Below are positions 1-11,040 of a stretch of DNA of 64,000 bases, in pieces (within the stretch, counting starts at the first letter, position 1; each line of letters starts with the position of its first letter). The translations under genes and the position numbers were made by a program. The stretch comes from Aedes albopictus (lineage: Eukaryota > Arthropoda > Insecta > Diptera > Culicidae): the NCBI RefSeq assembly GCF_035046485.1, contig NC_085136.1:83655734-83719733 (forward strand), in the 5' to 3' direction. The notes under the pieces are model-generated. The model saw nothing but the letters and a program-made list of their open reading frames with translations. It was not told where the DNA came from and ran no database searches.

Positions 1-623
1 GAGTAGGTACCAAAGTCGGCCATTGTGGCGGCCATTTTGGGATTCTAACAAGTCTGTCCTTAACAGCTTTAATAGGAACAGTTAAAAAATACCTATAACA
101 GATACAATCTCATTATGCGTGTTTATCAGTTATGTTGCCCACTTACGTTTAGTCGTTTTGCCTTCGCTTATCGACACCAATTGCGTTTGTATAATGTAAC
201 AAGGCTAGATCCTATCAATAAAACATCTGCTTAGTAGGCTGTATAGCTATAAGACATTGCATCCTACTGACGTGGGTATTCCAATTGATCTGCTTACAGG
301 ATTCTCGAGGTTGTATTCTAATTCTTATATGCTATCGAATTCACGTAGGTTATCCAAATCACTTAGGTTATCAAATTTATAGAATATTTATCTAATTCAC
401 TGTAGAGTACAAATTCAATTAGTTGTTAAGTTCACGTGATGTTGAATGAATCAATTACCTATGCTATAGAACATATTCAAATTAGGAACGAATAAATAAC
501 CACTGAACAATGACGATATTAAGGCTCAAATAACCATCATTCAGTCATCAGCAATCATCAATTATTCAAAAGCAGTTTTCTTGCTGGAAATTCAAAAACC
601 GTCATTGAAAATTATTTCACTGC
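1..623. other. AT-rich non-coding DNA, nothing recognised
   Basis: No open frame, RNA-like fold or terminal repeat that I can support. The stretch is AT-rich and ends at the small hairpin element that follows. Confidence 0.5.
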
Positions 624-707
624 TATACTGCCCATGATCGCATATCAGTCCCATCTTTGCTGGGTTTCCTATTCATATGGGACAATTATGCGATCATAGG
701 CAGTATA
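624..707. mobile_element. Small hairpin MITE (84 bp) with TA/TATA ends
   Basis: The two ends are inverted copies: left TATACTGCCCATGATCGCAT and right, reverse-complemented, TATACTGCCTATGATCGCAT, followed by matching GTCCCAT blocks. The ends carry TA (or TATA) on both sides, as expected for a TA-targeting terminal-inverted-repeat element. It is far too short to code. Loss of the inverted pairing in a careful alignment would refute it. Confidence 0.6.
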
Positions 708-975
708 CAGATGATGAGTAGAGTACAGAGATAAATTTTCTTTAAAATTGGTTGAGATTTCAGTGAAAAAACTGCTTTTGATTTTCTGGTTAAAGATGAT
801 GGTTTGTTTCCTCTTAATACTAACGTAGAAGTTGCGTTCGTTGCATACTGCATATCAACACGTTTTCCACTCTCTCGCATATTGCTTCTCATCCCGTCAT
901 CTCGTTTGTCATCGGCTGCTGCAACAATAGTCGTCAAAACTACAGTTGATCAACGCAGGTCGTCTTGGTGAGTAG

Positions 976-1408
976 CGCCGACCAAGGGGTCGTGACAGGT
1001 GTAACCAGCCAAAGTTATTGTCAAAGTTCTTCGTAGTCAACGGTACAAAATTGTCATAACTTGGATATCCGACATCGAGTAGATTGAACTTGGTTCGAAT
1101 AGGACACCCCAGCGCGCGAGTATGGAACGTTAACTTTCTGAGCAGGTTCGTACCTTCAGAAAAAGTTTTACACGATGACGAGAGGAGGAAAGTCAAGGAG
1201 TTTCCAAAATTATCGGACGTGGAGGTACGATTCAAAGTGGATGACTCAGTCATTCCGAAGCATGTAATTCGCTATAATGTCCCAAAGGCGTTTGAGGATG
1301 CAATTAACGACCGGCTAGCGGACATGGAGGAAAAAGGTATTATTGAAAGAGCCGACAAAGAAGAAGATACCATTACATTCGTGTCGCCCATGGTGGCACC
1401 CGAATTTT
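976..1408 (+). pseudogene. Ty3/gypsy-type retrotransposon pol fragment (protease end to RT start)
   Basis: The open part starts at 1084, but the same frame continues upstream to about 976 through a stop at 1057-1059. The peptide has the look of the protease-to-reverse-transcriptase linker of Ty3/gypsy elements: a basic/acidic linker and then an RT-start block with the residues MEEKGIIERA and ITFVSP. No catalytic RT motif follows, because at about 1408 the sequence switches to an antisense LINE fragment. It is therefore a broken internal piece of an LTR element with no LTR in view. The family assignment rests on my recognition of the block. It cannot make a working enzyme. Confidence 0.65.
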
Positions 1409-1600
1409 TGTCGGCTTTTGATGATATCGACGATGGAGCTTCACGTTGGAGATCCAACTGTCAGGCCACCATGCATGAATCATACATCGCAGGCATCTAA
1501 TGATAAAGACTTGCAGCCGTTGAGTGTTCCCCACTGATACACACCAAGTTTCACTGCCGTACAGCAGCACAGATTTCAAGTTCGAGTTGACAATTTCTTA
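1409..1600 (-). pseudogene. LINE family A, reverse-transcriptase C-terminal fragment
   Basis: Read on the minus strand, the peptide carries SVLLYGSETWCVSV, RLQVF and a W-rich tract. The same blocks occur in the family A copies at 45.2-46.9 kb and 48.3-52.3 kb. This is the domain after the RT palm of an RTE-like non-LTR retrotransposon. It joins the gypsy fragment at about 1408 with only a few bases of shared sequence. It belongs to the same copy as 2894-3700: the intervening DNA (1601-2893) contains a TA-flanked element, and TTCTTAA occurs at both edges. Confidence 0.75.
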
Positions 1601-1767
1601 AATATCGTAAAATTCTAAACATAAACAATTTTATAATTCCAATGGTTCTAAAAGACATTGTTGGTATATTTCTTCTTATTAACGGGCATTAAAACTGTTT
1701 CAAATTTTTTAAATTCTGAATATTATGCATATAATGAAAATTGGAGCAGATCTTCATTTACACCGTA

Positions 1768-2891
1768 TCACGGGGCAAGTGGGACCTTTTAAAGATTTTT
1801 TGTACAAACGGCTTAATGTAGTTGCTGCATATATGTAAGGTAGCAATAATTATAAATATCTTATGCGAATAACTATGTTGAGCGATTTATGTTGGAAAAG
1901 TTTTGTGGTATCGTGCATAAATTACGTAACACATATAATAACGAATCACTGTGAAGAATATTTGATTCAACAGTAGCAGCTCGTGCAAAACAAATTGATT
2001 TTATTTATACAAAAAACGCCCTAAAGTTAAATGCCGAAAGATTTCCGAACTTACTTTTCATATTACGTAGTTGATGAGTCTCGCCAAAAGATTTTTCAAG
2101 ATTTACAGATGTTATGTTTTCCCTTAAATAATTTTACGATAATTAAATAAAGATTTTTAAATCGTGAACTTCGAATAAGTCGTTTTCAATTTTTTTCATA
2201 CTTTATGGCCGGTTCCTCAACATTCAGAAAAACTCATTATGCAGCGAAAATCTAAAAAAAATATAGAATTTCCTTGAACAAAAATATGAGAAACAGATGA
2301 TTTCAAAAAAAATTTACCAAAACCTTTACCATTTTAAACAATAGCTTCATCATCTGAATAGAAGTGATTAAGTATAATTCAACGATTGATTACTGAAAGC
2401 GCCGATTTTTACTCCATGTTTGTGTAAATTTCGACTTAGGCTGAAGAAAGCGAGATCAAACTATGAAATTGTGTTTGTTTACTCTCATAAGTCTCACTTG
2501 CCCCATATGCTGAAATGTACTGGGGCAAGTGAGAGCCGTTGATTAAAGGTAATAAATGAAAATAAATTACAGCTTTTTCGCTTAAAATAATTTGCAAGCA
2601 CTCCAAATATTATCCTGAAACCGAAAAAGTTTTACTTTATTTGTTATTCTATTTTTCAACGACGAATGTAGTAGAGTACGTTAATCTCACTTAGTGAATT
2701 GAAAATTACATATGACCAACAATAGCGTGCATGGTTTCTTTATGGTGAGAACAATAATATTTTTTTGAATTCAAAGTGTCCGTTCGTGTGATACCTATGT
2801 TTTCTATGAAGAATGTTTGCCTTAAAACTAACAAATAGAAGAAATTATAGCTGTAGGTCTCACTTGCCCCTGATTCTCACTTACCCCGTGG
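1768..2891. mobile_element. TA-flanked terminal-inverted-repeat element, non-coding
   Basis: The left end TCACGGGGCAAGTGGGACC mirrors the right end, which reverse-complemented reads CCACGGGGTAAGTGAGAATC. TA stands outside each end (1766-1767 and 2892-2893). Further copies of the GGGGCAAGTGAGA block lie inside in opposing orientation near 2492-2540 and 2856-2872, so the ends are compound. There is no transposase frame. It splits LINE copy 1409-3700. It resembles the other GGGG-rich TA elements at 29300 and 52882. Confidence 0.65.
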
Positions 2892-2893
2892 TA

Positions 2894-3700
2894 CCTTACA
2901 CTTCTTAAACTCTCAAAAGCAGGCCTCGCCTTCTTGATCTGTGCTCTTATGTCAATCTTGGTGCCACCATCGGACGCCATTTCACTACCAAGATATTGAA
3001 AACTTTCAACATTCTCCACTGATCCACTGAAGGGTTGACCGTGTTTACATCCAACGATTTGGTTCTGTTGACGTTGATGGTAAGACCTGCCGCTGAGGAG
3101 CGATTGGCAAGACCATAGAGCTTTCTCTGCATATCAGAGCGCCGTTGAGCTAGGAGAGCAACGTCATCAGCCAGTTTGAAGGCATTCAGGTGCTCCATGA
3201 TAATGGGCTGCCACAGCAACCCACGATTTGGTTCACGATCAATCGCACCTATCAGGATCTCGTCGATTACGATGAGGAACAGTATCGGTGATAATATACA
3301 TACTTGCCTCACTCCAACAACGACCCGTATGAGAACGGACAAGATACCGTTGTGCAGTACTTTGCACGAAAATGCCCTATACTGTGCTTCAATGAGGCCG
3401 ATGATTTTCTCAGAGAGATCCTTGTGCCTGAGGGCTTCTCACATATTTCCGTGATTGAGATGGTCGAAAGCTTTTCCGTAATCAATGAACACCAGGTAGA
3501 GAGACTCTTGTAATTACTTGATTTGCTCCAGAATGATACGAATCGTGACAATACGGTCCACACAGAATCGTCCGGCACGGAATCCAGCTTGCTTCCGTCG
3601 GAGAGTTGCGTCAATCTTCTCCTGTATCCGATAAAGGATCACTTCGCAGAGGACTTTGAGAACGATACACAGTAAAATGATGGCCCGCCATTCTCACATT
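2894..3700 (-). pseudogene. LINE family A, reverse-transcriptase palm fragment
   Basis: Minus-strand peptide with a GVRQVCILSP block (family form GVRQGCILSP), an 'L-A-D-D' catalytic motif at 3163-3174 (the family version of FADD), and the following thumb-side block INVNRTKS. Reading frames change near 2990 and near 3300-3500, and the peptide is continued in other frames up to about 3700. This is RT domain of an RTE-like non-LTR element, 5'-truncated and broken by frameshifts. The same protein blocks recur at 45.9-46.6 kb and 48.4-50.1 kb, which makes the call firm. Confidence 0.8.
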
Positions 3701-3924
3701 TCCGAGCCTTGGCTACAACATATTCAGTTGGCTAAGGTATCTGCAAAAAATGTGTGGAAAAAAGATCATTTTGAAGTGATTTAAAGGATAATAAAATATG
3801 GTTTCATTAGTCCAAAGGAGGTTCAGGAGATTCAAGAAAGGTCATGTGCGAATGTTTATGGTAGAAATCAAACAGGAATCTCAAGTGAGTTTAGCTCGTA
3901 GGAGGTTCAAATAATCTCTTAGGA

Positions 3925-4085
3925 GTGGAATCTCGTAGTCGTGCGGTTAGGGTCACCAAGCTTCTACCGAGCTGTGGGATGATGAATCGAATCCCATTCC
4001 GGGCAATGAATAGTTTCTTCTCCGTATCCACTGGTGCATGCTCACTGAGCTCAGTGTGAGCATTGCTTAGTGTGTCCCTTGTCTA
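3925..4085 (+). repeat. Possible tRNA-derived SINE head
   Basis: A stretch starting near 3934 has a tRNA-like order: GTGCGGTTAGGGTCACC in the A-box position and AATCGAATCCCAT in the B-box position about 40 bp later. The B box departs from the GGTTCGANTCC consensus. Only this one copy is visible, so the SINE call is tentative. Confidence 0.4.
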
Positions 4086-4184
4086 GTGATGAGATTCATT
4101 CAGACTGTACAGCCTCTAGCTAACAAACGGTGTCCGCGTTGTTTCAGTGGTTTAAAATAGAACAAAAGTTTTCCAAGGGAACTT

Positions 4185-4575
4185 TATAAGCTTGAGCTTG
4201 AGCTTGATTGGCCGCCCCGAGTATCGCCAGACCAGCTACACTCACACAAGGAATCAATGAGATATCCATTAGCAGGTATCTTCAGTGTGTAAGTGATGAA
4301 TGTTGATCTTCTACATTTAGGCGAAAATGGCCCCTGCCACGTCAGGTTGCTGTTTAAAAGGGAAAGGGAAAGAAGTGATGATAGCAATCGTTTGTACCCA
4401 CAACAGATCGAGTGTCCCTCTACGTCCGCATAATTTTGTGCAGATGTCGGACTGTTCTTGGGATATGGTTGGCAGAGGGTTCACACATTTGTGCATGGAT
4501 GCCAGGCGTTTTAAAATAGATTAAAACTGTGCTGTGAAAGTTGGAAGAAAGGGAAATTGTTTTGGCTTTCTCGTA
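4185..4575 (-). repeat. 5'-truncated SINE, type F, with (AGCTTG)n tail
   Basis: On the minus strand this ends in tandem CAAGCT units (seen here as AGCTTGAGCTTGAGCTTG) and contains the same body as the full SINE at 12067-12733, including the shared block around 4527-4555. The tRNA-like head is missing, so it is a 5'-truncated copy as made by target-primed reverse transcription. No target duplication was found. Confidence 0.65.
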
Positions 4576-5373
4576 CACCAAAGTGTACTGAAAGGCTATA
4601 TGTTTACTCAAAATCCCAATTTTCGATATAAGGCTTAGAGAGTCGAGTCACATATACCAATCGACTCAGTTCGAGGAATAGATATGATGTCTGTATGTGT
4701 GTATGTATGTATGTCTGTGCGCAAAAACAGTTCACTCACTCTTAGGACACTTCCCATTAGCCGGATGTTTTGGATTATAGCTAGAATCGAACCGGAATTT
4801 TACCGCATTGTTCGCTAATGAAAATGGTCCGAATTGGCCGGGGCGTTCCAGAATTATGGCCATAGACCAGACCAGTACCGGTAGAACTGGCCGTATATAA
4901 AATTGAACCAAAGCCCGTCATGCGACATATCAAACGATATCGATTTTCATAACCTTTAGCATGGTAGACGAATTTTGTTAGGAAAGCAACACTGGAGACC
5001 CGAAATTCTACGATGTCGTTCCAAAATTCAAGATGGCAACCAAATACTTAAGTTAGCGGCTCTAAATTCAAGATGACGGCTATTTATTGAAATTTTAGGT
5101 TCTAAAACCATGCAATATGGGTATAGTTGATATGCGGAGGATGTCCGGAGTCCAAAAATGGCGACTGGAATATCCAAGATGGCGGCCATAAGTCCAAGAT
5201 GGCGGCGGTTTAATGGAGTTTTGGACTCTAAAACCATGCAATATGGGCATATTTAATATGAGAAAGACGTCTGGAGTCTGGAAATGGCGACCAGAATATT
5301 CAAGATGGCGGCCTGACATTCAAGATGGCGGCTGTGTTATGGAATTTTGTACTCTAAAACCATGCCATATGGG

Positions 5374-5666
5374 CACAGAGACCAGACATCCAAGTCCAGT
5401 TCCGAAACTGTGTAAGGAATTTAACGGCCATTTGAAATCGGCAACACAAGTGGCAACATCGTGGCGCTGCAATCGGTTAATTTCCCGTACTAATTTAATT
5501 CACCACTTGAAATGTTTCAATTCACCACTGACTGTGGCAATATGGTGTTTGGTGGCGTTAAAGTTTTCATCGTGTATTGGTTTGCAACCCTACTCAAGTA
5601 AAGATTGAAATCCTTACACAACTTTCTGAATGAAATTTGTTCTAGCCTGGATGTATGTTCTCTGTG
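5374..5666. mobile_element. MITE nested in the minisatellite core, 7-8 bp duplication
   Basis: Ends are inverted: left CACAGAGACCAGACATCCA, right reverse-complemented CACAGAGAACATACATCCAG. ATATGGG stands directly outside both ends (5367-5373 and 5667-5673), reading as a 7-bp target duplication (8 bp, ATATGGGC, if shifted by one). The interrupted sequence is the normal CCATGCAATATGGG part of a satellite monomer, so the insertion is later than the array. Confidence 0.8.
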
Positions 5667-5973
5667 ATATGGGCATATTTGGTATGCGGAAGATGTTCGG
5701 AGTCCAACAATGGCGAGCGGAATATCCAAGATGGCGGCACCAAATTAAAGATGACTGCTGTTTTATGGAGTCTTAGGCCATAAAACCATGCAATATTGCT
5801 ATATTTGGTATGAGTAAGATATCCGTAGTCCAAAAATGGCGACCAGAATATTCAAGATGGCGGCCTAAAATCCAAGATGGCGGCTCCAAATTCAAGATGG
5901 CGGCTATTTAATGAAGTTTTAGGCTCTAGAACCATGCAATATGGGTAATTGTGGTATGGGACAGATATCAGGA

Positions 5974-6101
5974 ATCCCACTCCCGACAAACTCACAAAAT
6001 GTGGGTTCTTCCTTCGGAAGGGAAGTTAAGCGTGGGTCCCGAGATGAACTAGCCTAGGGCTAAAAATCTCGTTAATACAGATAATAAAAAAAAATAAAAA
6101 A
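5974..6101 (+). mobile_element. 5'-truncated SINE, type B, with 11-bp target duplication
   Basis: Matches the 3' part of the SINE at 28732-28896: the blocks CTTCCTTCGGAAGGGAAG, GTGGGTCCCGAGATGAACTA and AAAAATCTCGTTAATACAG are shared. It ends in an A-rich tail (ATAATAAAAAAAAATAAAAAA). AGATATCAGGA flanks it on both sides (5963-5973 and 6102-6112). Tail plus duplication is the signature of LINE-driven retroposition into a satellite monomer. Confidence 0.85.
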
Positions 6102-6904
6102 AGATATCAGGAGTCCAAAAAGGGCGACCACAAAATCCAAGATGGCGGCTCGAAATTCAAGATGGCGATTATATAGAATTTGTTCTAAAACTATGCAATA
6201 TGGGTATATTTGGTATGCGGAAGATGTCTGGAGTCCAAAATTGACGACGCGAATTTCCAAGATGGCGATCCATTATCCAAGATGGCGGGTCTAAATTCAA
6301 GATGGCGGCTGTTTACTTGCGTTTTTTGCTCTAAAACCATGCAATATGTATATTTGGTATGGCGAAGTAGTCCAGAGTTCAAAAATGGCGACCTGAATAT
6401 CAAATATGACGTTTAAAAATTTAAGATGGCGGCTGTTCAATGGAGGTTTAGGCTCTAAAGCCATGCAATATAGATATATTTATAAAGTAGGAAATGTCTG
6501 GTTCGCAGTCCAAAAATGGCGACCGTAATATCCAAGATGGCGGCTCCAAATTCAAAATGACGGTTGTTTAACAGAGTTTTAGGGTCTAAAACCATGCAAT
6601 ATGGATATATCTGGTATAAGGAAGAAGTCTGAAGTCCAAAAATAATTACCAGAAAATCCAAGATAGCGAAGTTAGATCCAAAATGGCACCATGAAATTCA
6701 TGAGAGCGTATTTTTCTTGAGCGTTTGAGGATCAAACATCAAAAGCCAGATTAACGATACAATTTCTGGTGCCATGAAATGGAGCTTTGTTAAACGTATG
6801 AAAGTTGTGCGATATTCAACAACATGACACTTAAGTTTTGTTGAGATGGGTATTCGAAGGCACAAGAAAGGCGCTATCACCGCTAGGTGGATTATTAAAG
6901 TTTT

Positions 6905-7104
6905 TTTTTCTTTCAACTCGTTACTGGTTGTAGCGAAGGCTATGCACGAACATATTAAGAATGTACATGCGTTGTATGAGTAGAAGGAAGAGAGAAAGTA
7001 CACAGAAAGTTACAAAGTATGAAAAAAGAGTTGGGCCACGGATTCAACCCAGTACCTCCAGCATACGAATCAGAAGCGGTAGGTGCTAGACAACCAAGCC
7101 CGTC
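6905..7104 (-). repeat. SINE type F, head-containing fragment
   Basis: Minus strand carries the tRNA-like head (ACGGGCTTGGTTGTCTAGCA..., B box GGGTTGAATCC) and the following pyrimidine-rich body, as in 12067-12733 and 33238-33927. The 3' half is absent; the fragment abuts the right module of the three-part repeat at a run of T residues. Pol III boxes are close to consensus, but activity cannot be judged. Confidence 0.75.
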
Positions 7105-7219
7105 TCAAGGCCATAGAAACTTCATGGGGTACGGGTTTGAAAAGGAGACAAAAAGAGGTGTCAGGGGAGTTTAGCGAAAGCAAAATGATGTCCCAAGGGA
7201 CTTTAAGTGGAGAGCATTA

Positions 7220-8173
7220 CACTGGAACCTCTTTTTATGCACATGGCTGGGACTGCATAAATTAAAAAGAGGGAAATTTATGCATAAATTAAGTTTGGGC
7301 TTTAATTAGAGAATCTACTTTGCGAGAACAGGTCTTGCTCCTGGGCAGTTGAGGTGGGGCTAAGGGGGTTTCCAGAAAGTTCCCGTTTAAAGGGGTTGTT
7401 TCGGGGCATTTGAGGAGCCTTATAAGGGTGTTCTATCAAGATTTGTTGGTGTTTCCATGGGATTACGGGGAATTCTGGTGTATTTCAATGGTATTAAGTG
7501 GGTTAAAACTCTTCCGTAACGCTTTCGTAACGCCGAAAATGGTCTGAAACATCCTGAAATGCTTCCAATACCCCCCTGAAACCCCCTCGGACCCCATGTA
7601 CACACCTGAGGGGCCTCGAACCCCACGAAACCTCCTCGTAACGCTTAAGTAACGCCTCGGCATTTCGCCGAAAATGCTCTGAAACGTCTTGAAATGCCTC
7701 CAAAATCCCTCTTAAACCCCCTCGGACCCCATGTAACGCACCTGAGAAGCTCCGAATAGCCCGAAAACTCTTCCGTAACGCTTCCGTAACGCCTCTGAAT
7801 CACGCCGAAAATGGTCTGAAACATCCTAAAATGCTTCAAAAAATCCCTAAAACCCCTAAAAACGCCTCTGAAACCAGTCTAAGATGCTCTGAGACTTCCT
7901 GAAATGACTCCTAAGCCCCCTTAAGACCTACTCGGACCCCATGTAACGCACATGAGACCTTCGGAAACACCCAAAAACGAACCTGTAATCTTCCTTTGCT
8001 CCCCTCTGAAAACACCCCTTGGCCGCCGTTGCAATAGTTCCCGTCATTAATATTAAATATTCTTATGCACAATGTTGGTTCTGAGTAGCTTTCCCTCTTT
8101 TTATGCAGGGCATAAAAAAGGTGCATAAATTAAAAGTGCATAAAAATAACATGCATAAAAAGAGGTTTTAATG
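7220..8173. mobile_element. TA-flanked inverted-repeat element with internal tandem repeats, copy 1
   Basis: Left end CACTGGAACCTCTTTTTATG, right end reverse-complemented CATTAAAACCTCTTTTTATG; TA outside both (7218-7219, 8174-8175). Sub-terminal TGCATAAATTAA blocks repeat near each end. The middle (about 7480-7990) is a degenerate tandem repeat of roughly 140 bp with the marker CGTAACGCCTCTGAA; these units produce overlapping short frames that are not genes. A second, right-truncated copy lies at 42011-42735. Confidence 0.8.
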
Positions 8174-8175
8174 TA

Positions 8176-9760
8176 TATGCCTTTGATGGGGTAAGAGTGG
8201 ATCTGAAGAAGTTCGGGAAAGGTGATCGGTGGTTTATGAGATGAAGTAAAACATGCCTTTTTTGGGTATAGGCGGTGATCTTTAATGACATTAATGGAGG
8301 AAATGGTTGGGAATTAGGGAGGCACTAAAAAGTATTCAAGATTAGTTTAAAGGGTGGCAAAGTAAGTTTTTGGGACTATAAGGAGTAAATGTGAATCTGA
8401 ATGGAGATAATGGAGATGAAAGAAGGTATCAGGGTTATTCAACGTGTGTTAAAATCGTGATTATCAGGGGTTGAAAAGAGTGTAGGAAAAGATGATTTTA
8501 GGGTCACCTTTGCCTGGTAATGCTGACTACCCACCCATGCACTTATCGCATCGGCTATAAGGGCCCTTCTTTATTTGTTTTCCTTCTGACTCTATGGTGC
8601 TTCTTAGAATAATCTGGTAGCCCTATCAACTCGAGCACAAAAGGACAACACCGTCGGCTAGGAAAAGCGCCGTCCATCGTGCGAAAATAAATACACACAT
8701 AATACTGAACTGTCTGTCGGTCGTACCATTTCTCAGCCATTCTTCTCCGGTCGGTGGAGATGCCGGACGACGAAAGAATCACATTACACACCCGGAATGG
8801 GGGGCAACTGGTCCAAACGGCCACCCCAACACCAACCGGCGGAAATAATAAGATTCCTATCTCTATTCGGACGTTTTGTGCGTCCTTTTGAGACTGAGAC
8901 TGTGGCAATGGCGACAGCAGTCAGTCAGTGTGATGGCTCTCTACTGTTAGCAGCAGTAGGTACTGAGGAAAAGATTTATTCCATACAATTTATCACTAGT
9001 CACCAGTAACGGCAACGGCGCGCTGGCTGCTGTGCCACACAACGCAACAACGAACGGATGAGGGAGGTGATGGAATCTTTACGGGTGATGTCTGCAAGAG
9101 ATTCGCTTGACGAGGACGACCAACGTCGTCGTTGTCGTGCCACAGTGTGTACCCAGTGGCGAAGAAAAAAGGTCACTTTCGAATGCGGGGAGGCCTTTTT
9201 CTCCAATGTTCCTCGTGCCGGAGAAGTGATCAGTCTTCGGATTCATTTTGGGTTCCGGTTGCTGGGAAGGACGAAACGTACGGCTGCAGACCGCTGCTGG
9301 TCCATCTATAAATACAAACATTTTTCTCTTTGCTCATTTAGGGGGAAGTCTTTTGGCGATGCTGGTGAAATTGTGGTGGAATGGGGAATTGTTTCGTCAA
9401 TGATAAAAATGTAATAAAATGGACATTATTCATGAATCAGTTTTCTTGCATTGAGGGGGGAGGTTTTATGCCGCGAGGTCGGAGGGCTTTTGTAAATGAG
9501 GGGCCATGTGCGGAATATTGATGTGATGTGTCATAATAAGGAAAAATATTTTGGGACTTTTTATACGTACCCCGGTGACATATTCTGAGAAATAACATTC
9601 TTTTGTTGCGATTATACGGTGAATAACTCATGTTCATACAAATTAACTTGAATTTTTGTACACGGCTAGATATTGTACGTATCTCACCGGATTAAATTAA
9701 GATATATATTTTGAATAGTTATCATAATAACTCATTATTTCGAAACAAAAATATTTCAAA
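8176..9760. other. Single-copy-looking non-repetitive stretch
   Basis: No repeat family of the window recurs here. 8540-9420 is richer in GC, with overlapping open frames on both strands (largest 118 codons, 9058-9414 plus; 117 codons, 8555-8908 minus). I recognise no domain in them, and opposite-strand overlap argues against both being coding. It may be an intron, regulatory DNA or a 5' exon region. Confidence 0.4.
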
Positions 9761-9766
9761 TCTATT

Positions 9767-9822
9767 AATTAATTAATTAATTAATTAATTAAATAATAAA
9801 TTAATTAATTAATTAAATAATC
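9767..9822. repeat. (TTAA)n microsatellite
   Basis: Tandem ATTA/TTAA units, interrupted once by AATAATA. Short simple repeat. Confidence 0.95.
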
Positions 9823-10025
9823 TGAACCCTTTGAATCTCCTTGGAACCATCTGAGATGCCCTGAAACATGAAACGCCCATAAGACGCCATGGAATCCTCT
9901 GAGATCATAAAGAACATCCTTGGAACCCCATAAAACGCCCCTGGACCCCTCCTATAGGCATTTTTAAACTCCTTTGAGTTTCCTTGGTACCCCCTGAGGC
10001 CCGCTGAAGCGCCTACGCGCGGTAC
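9823..10025. repeat. Fragment of CCTGAAAC/CTTGGAACC minisatellite
   Basis: Degenerate short units such as CCCTGAAAC, CTTGGAACC and AAACGCCC recur. In reverse complement these resemble the GGGGTTTCAGGGGCGTTCCAGG array at 54955-57000, so this is probably a small relic of that family in the opposite orientation. Confidence 0.6.
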
Positions 10026-10084
10026 AAGCCAGCCAGGGCGTAGCCAGCTTTTCAGTCAGGGGGGAGGGGGGCAAGCACCCTTAA

Positions 10085-10700
10085 CCCTCTAAAACCCAAC
10101 CCCGCCTTTAGACGGGGTATAGTTTGAACATTTTTGTTATTTTTGGTTCGTGGGAAATCATAATTTTTATATTTTTGGCTGATATTTAGGACTGTTTTGT
10201 ATATCACAAAATGGTTTTTGGTGTATTTTAAAGCGTATTTATATTTTTTAAAAATCATTAAAAAATTGATGTTTTAGTCACCTTCTAGGAGTCATTGTTT
10301 ATTTTGTATTATATCGCTACAATTAACATATTTTAAATTTTTCCCTAATCATTCTATCCTAGTTTTATAGTTTTAGGGAATCGAATACACTCTTAAATTA
10401 TTTTCCTTAAAACTACACGGAAAATAAAATTTTCTATGAAACAAATTTAAAATAAAAATATTTTAACAATAATCATAAAATCTCAAAATGTTTTCATCTC
10501 AAAAAATCCGTACCCTAAATAGGCTTCCAGGAAAAATATAAAACTTTAAGGATGTTCAAAAATAAAAATTAGAAAAATCAAAAACTGAAATTCACGAAAT
10601 CGAGAATTAAAAAGAATCATCTTCCAAAACATGTTTAAATCGATTTTAGATGACGAAAAATGATATTTAGATCAAAATCAAAAATTTGGGTATTAGAGGG
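10085..10700. mobile_element. piggyBac-like MITE with TTAA duplication
   Basis: Bounded by TTAA on both sides (10081-10084, 10701-10704). The ends are inverted: left CCCTCTAAAACCCAA, right reverse-complemented CCCTCTAATACCCAAA. TTAA targets and C-rich ends are the hallmark of the piggyBac superfamily. The 616-bp interior is AT-rich and has no transposase frame, so it is non-autonomous. Confidence 0.8.
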
Positions 10701-10704
10701 TTAA

Positions 10705-11040
10705 CAAATATGTACCTACTAGCTTATACAATAACTTAATACAATAACATTATATTCTAAAAGCTTCATCTATCCCTTCAGCAGCCATGCTGTTGTATTG
10801 TGTACAAGACATAAAAAAGCTCTCCTGATTTACAAAAATCAACGTGGTGCTGGTAGCGGTGAAAAGTTTGTGGAGGATTAAGGATTTTTATTTACTCGTG
10901 CATTATTTTGCATCGATTTTTTTGTTGAAGTCTACAAAACATTCATAAGAAATTATAGCTGAACTTTTCTGGAAATCACAAACTCTTTTGAGGACTAACC
11001 TAGAACTTCCTGGTTTCTGTATGTGTCCTTTTTTAATTAC
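10705..11040. other. Unassigned spacer
   Basis: AT-rich, no recognisable element or coding sequence; it grades into the 12-bp satellite. Confidence 0.4.

Larger units (their letters stand above)
4580..6900 (+). repeat. Three-part minisatellite element, copy 1 (left module, 'AAGATGGCGGC' core, right module)
   Basis: The left module (about 4580-5000) carries GAAAGGCTATATGTTTACTC, a variable TATG/TGTG tract and a TGTCTGTGCGCAAAAA block. The core (about 5000-6690) is a tandem array of degenerate 122-144 bp monomers; markers CCATGCAATATGGGTAT and CCAAGATGGCGGC recur, giving about nine monomers after removing two insertions. The right module (about 6690-6900) runs from CATCAAAAGCCAGATTAACG to AGGTGGATTATTAAAG. 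The same order occurs at 16540-18262 and, inverted and partial, at 41430-42008. No coding function is apparent; the short frames inside are spurious. Confidence 0.8.

Noticed and set aside
1084..1500. A 138-codon host gene on the plus strand
   Set aside because: It is a chimera of a gypsy pol fragment and antisense LINE sequence; the frame past 1408 is meaningless.
1600..2893. A piggyBac insertion suggested by TTAA within the flanking TTCTTAA repeats
   Set aside because: The sequences just inside the TTAA are not inverted repeats; the well-supported element starts further in at 1768 with TA flanks.
4967..6660. Short frames with peptides such as YQIYPYCMVLE repeated several times
   Set aside because: They are translations of the 122-144 bp satellite monomers, not a gene family.
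7420..7839. Overlapping 64-68 codon minus-strand frames with similar peptides
   Set aside because: Products of the ~140-bp tandem units inside the TA-flanked element.
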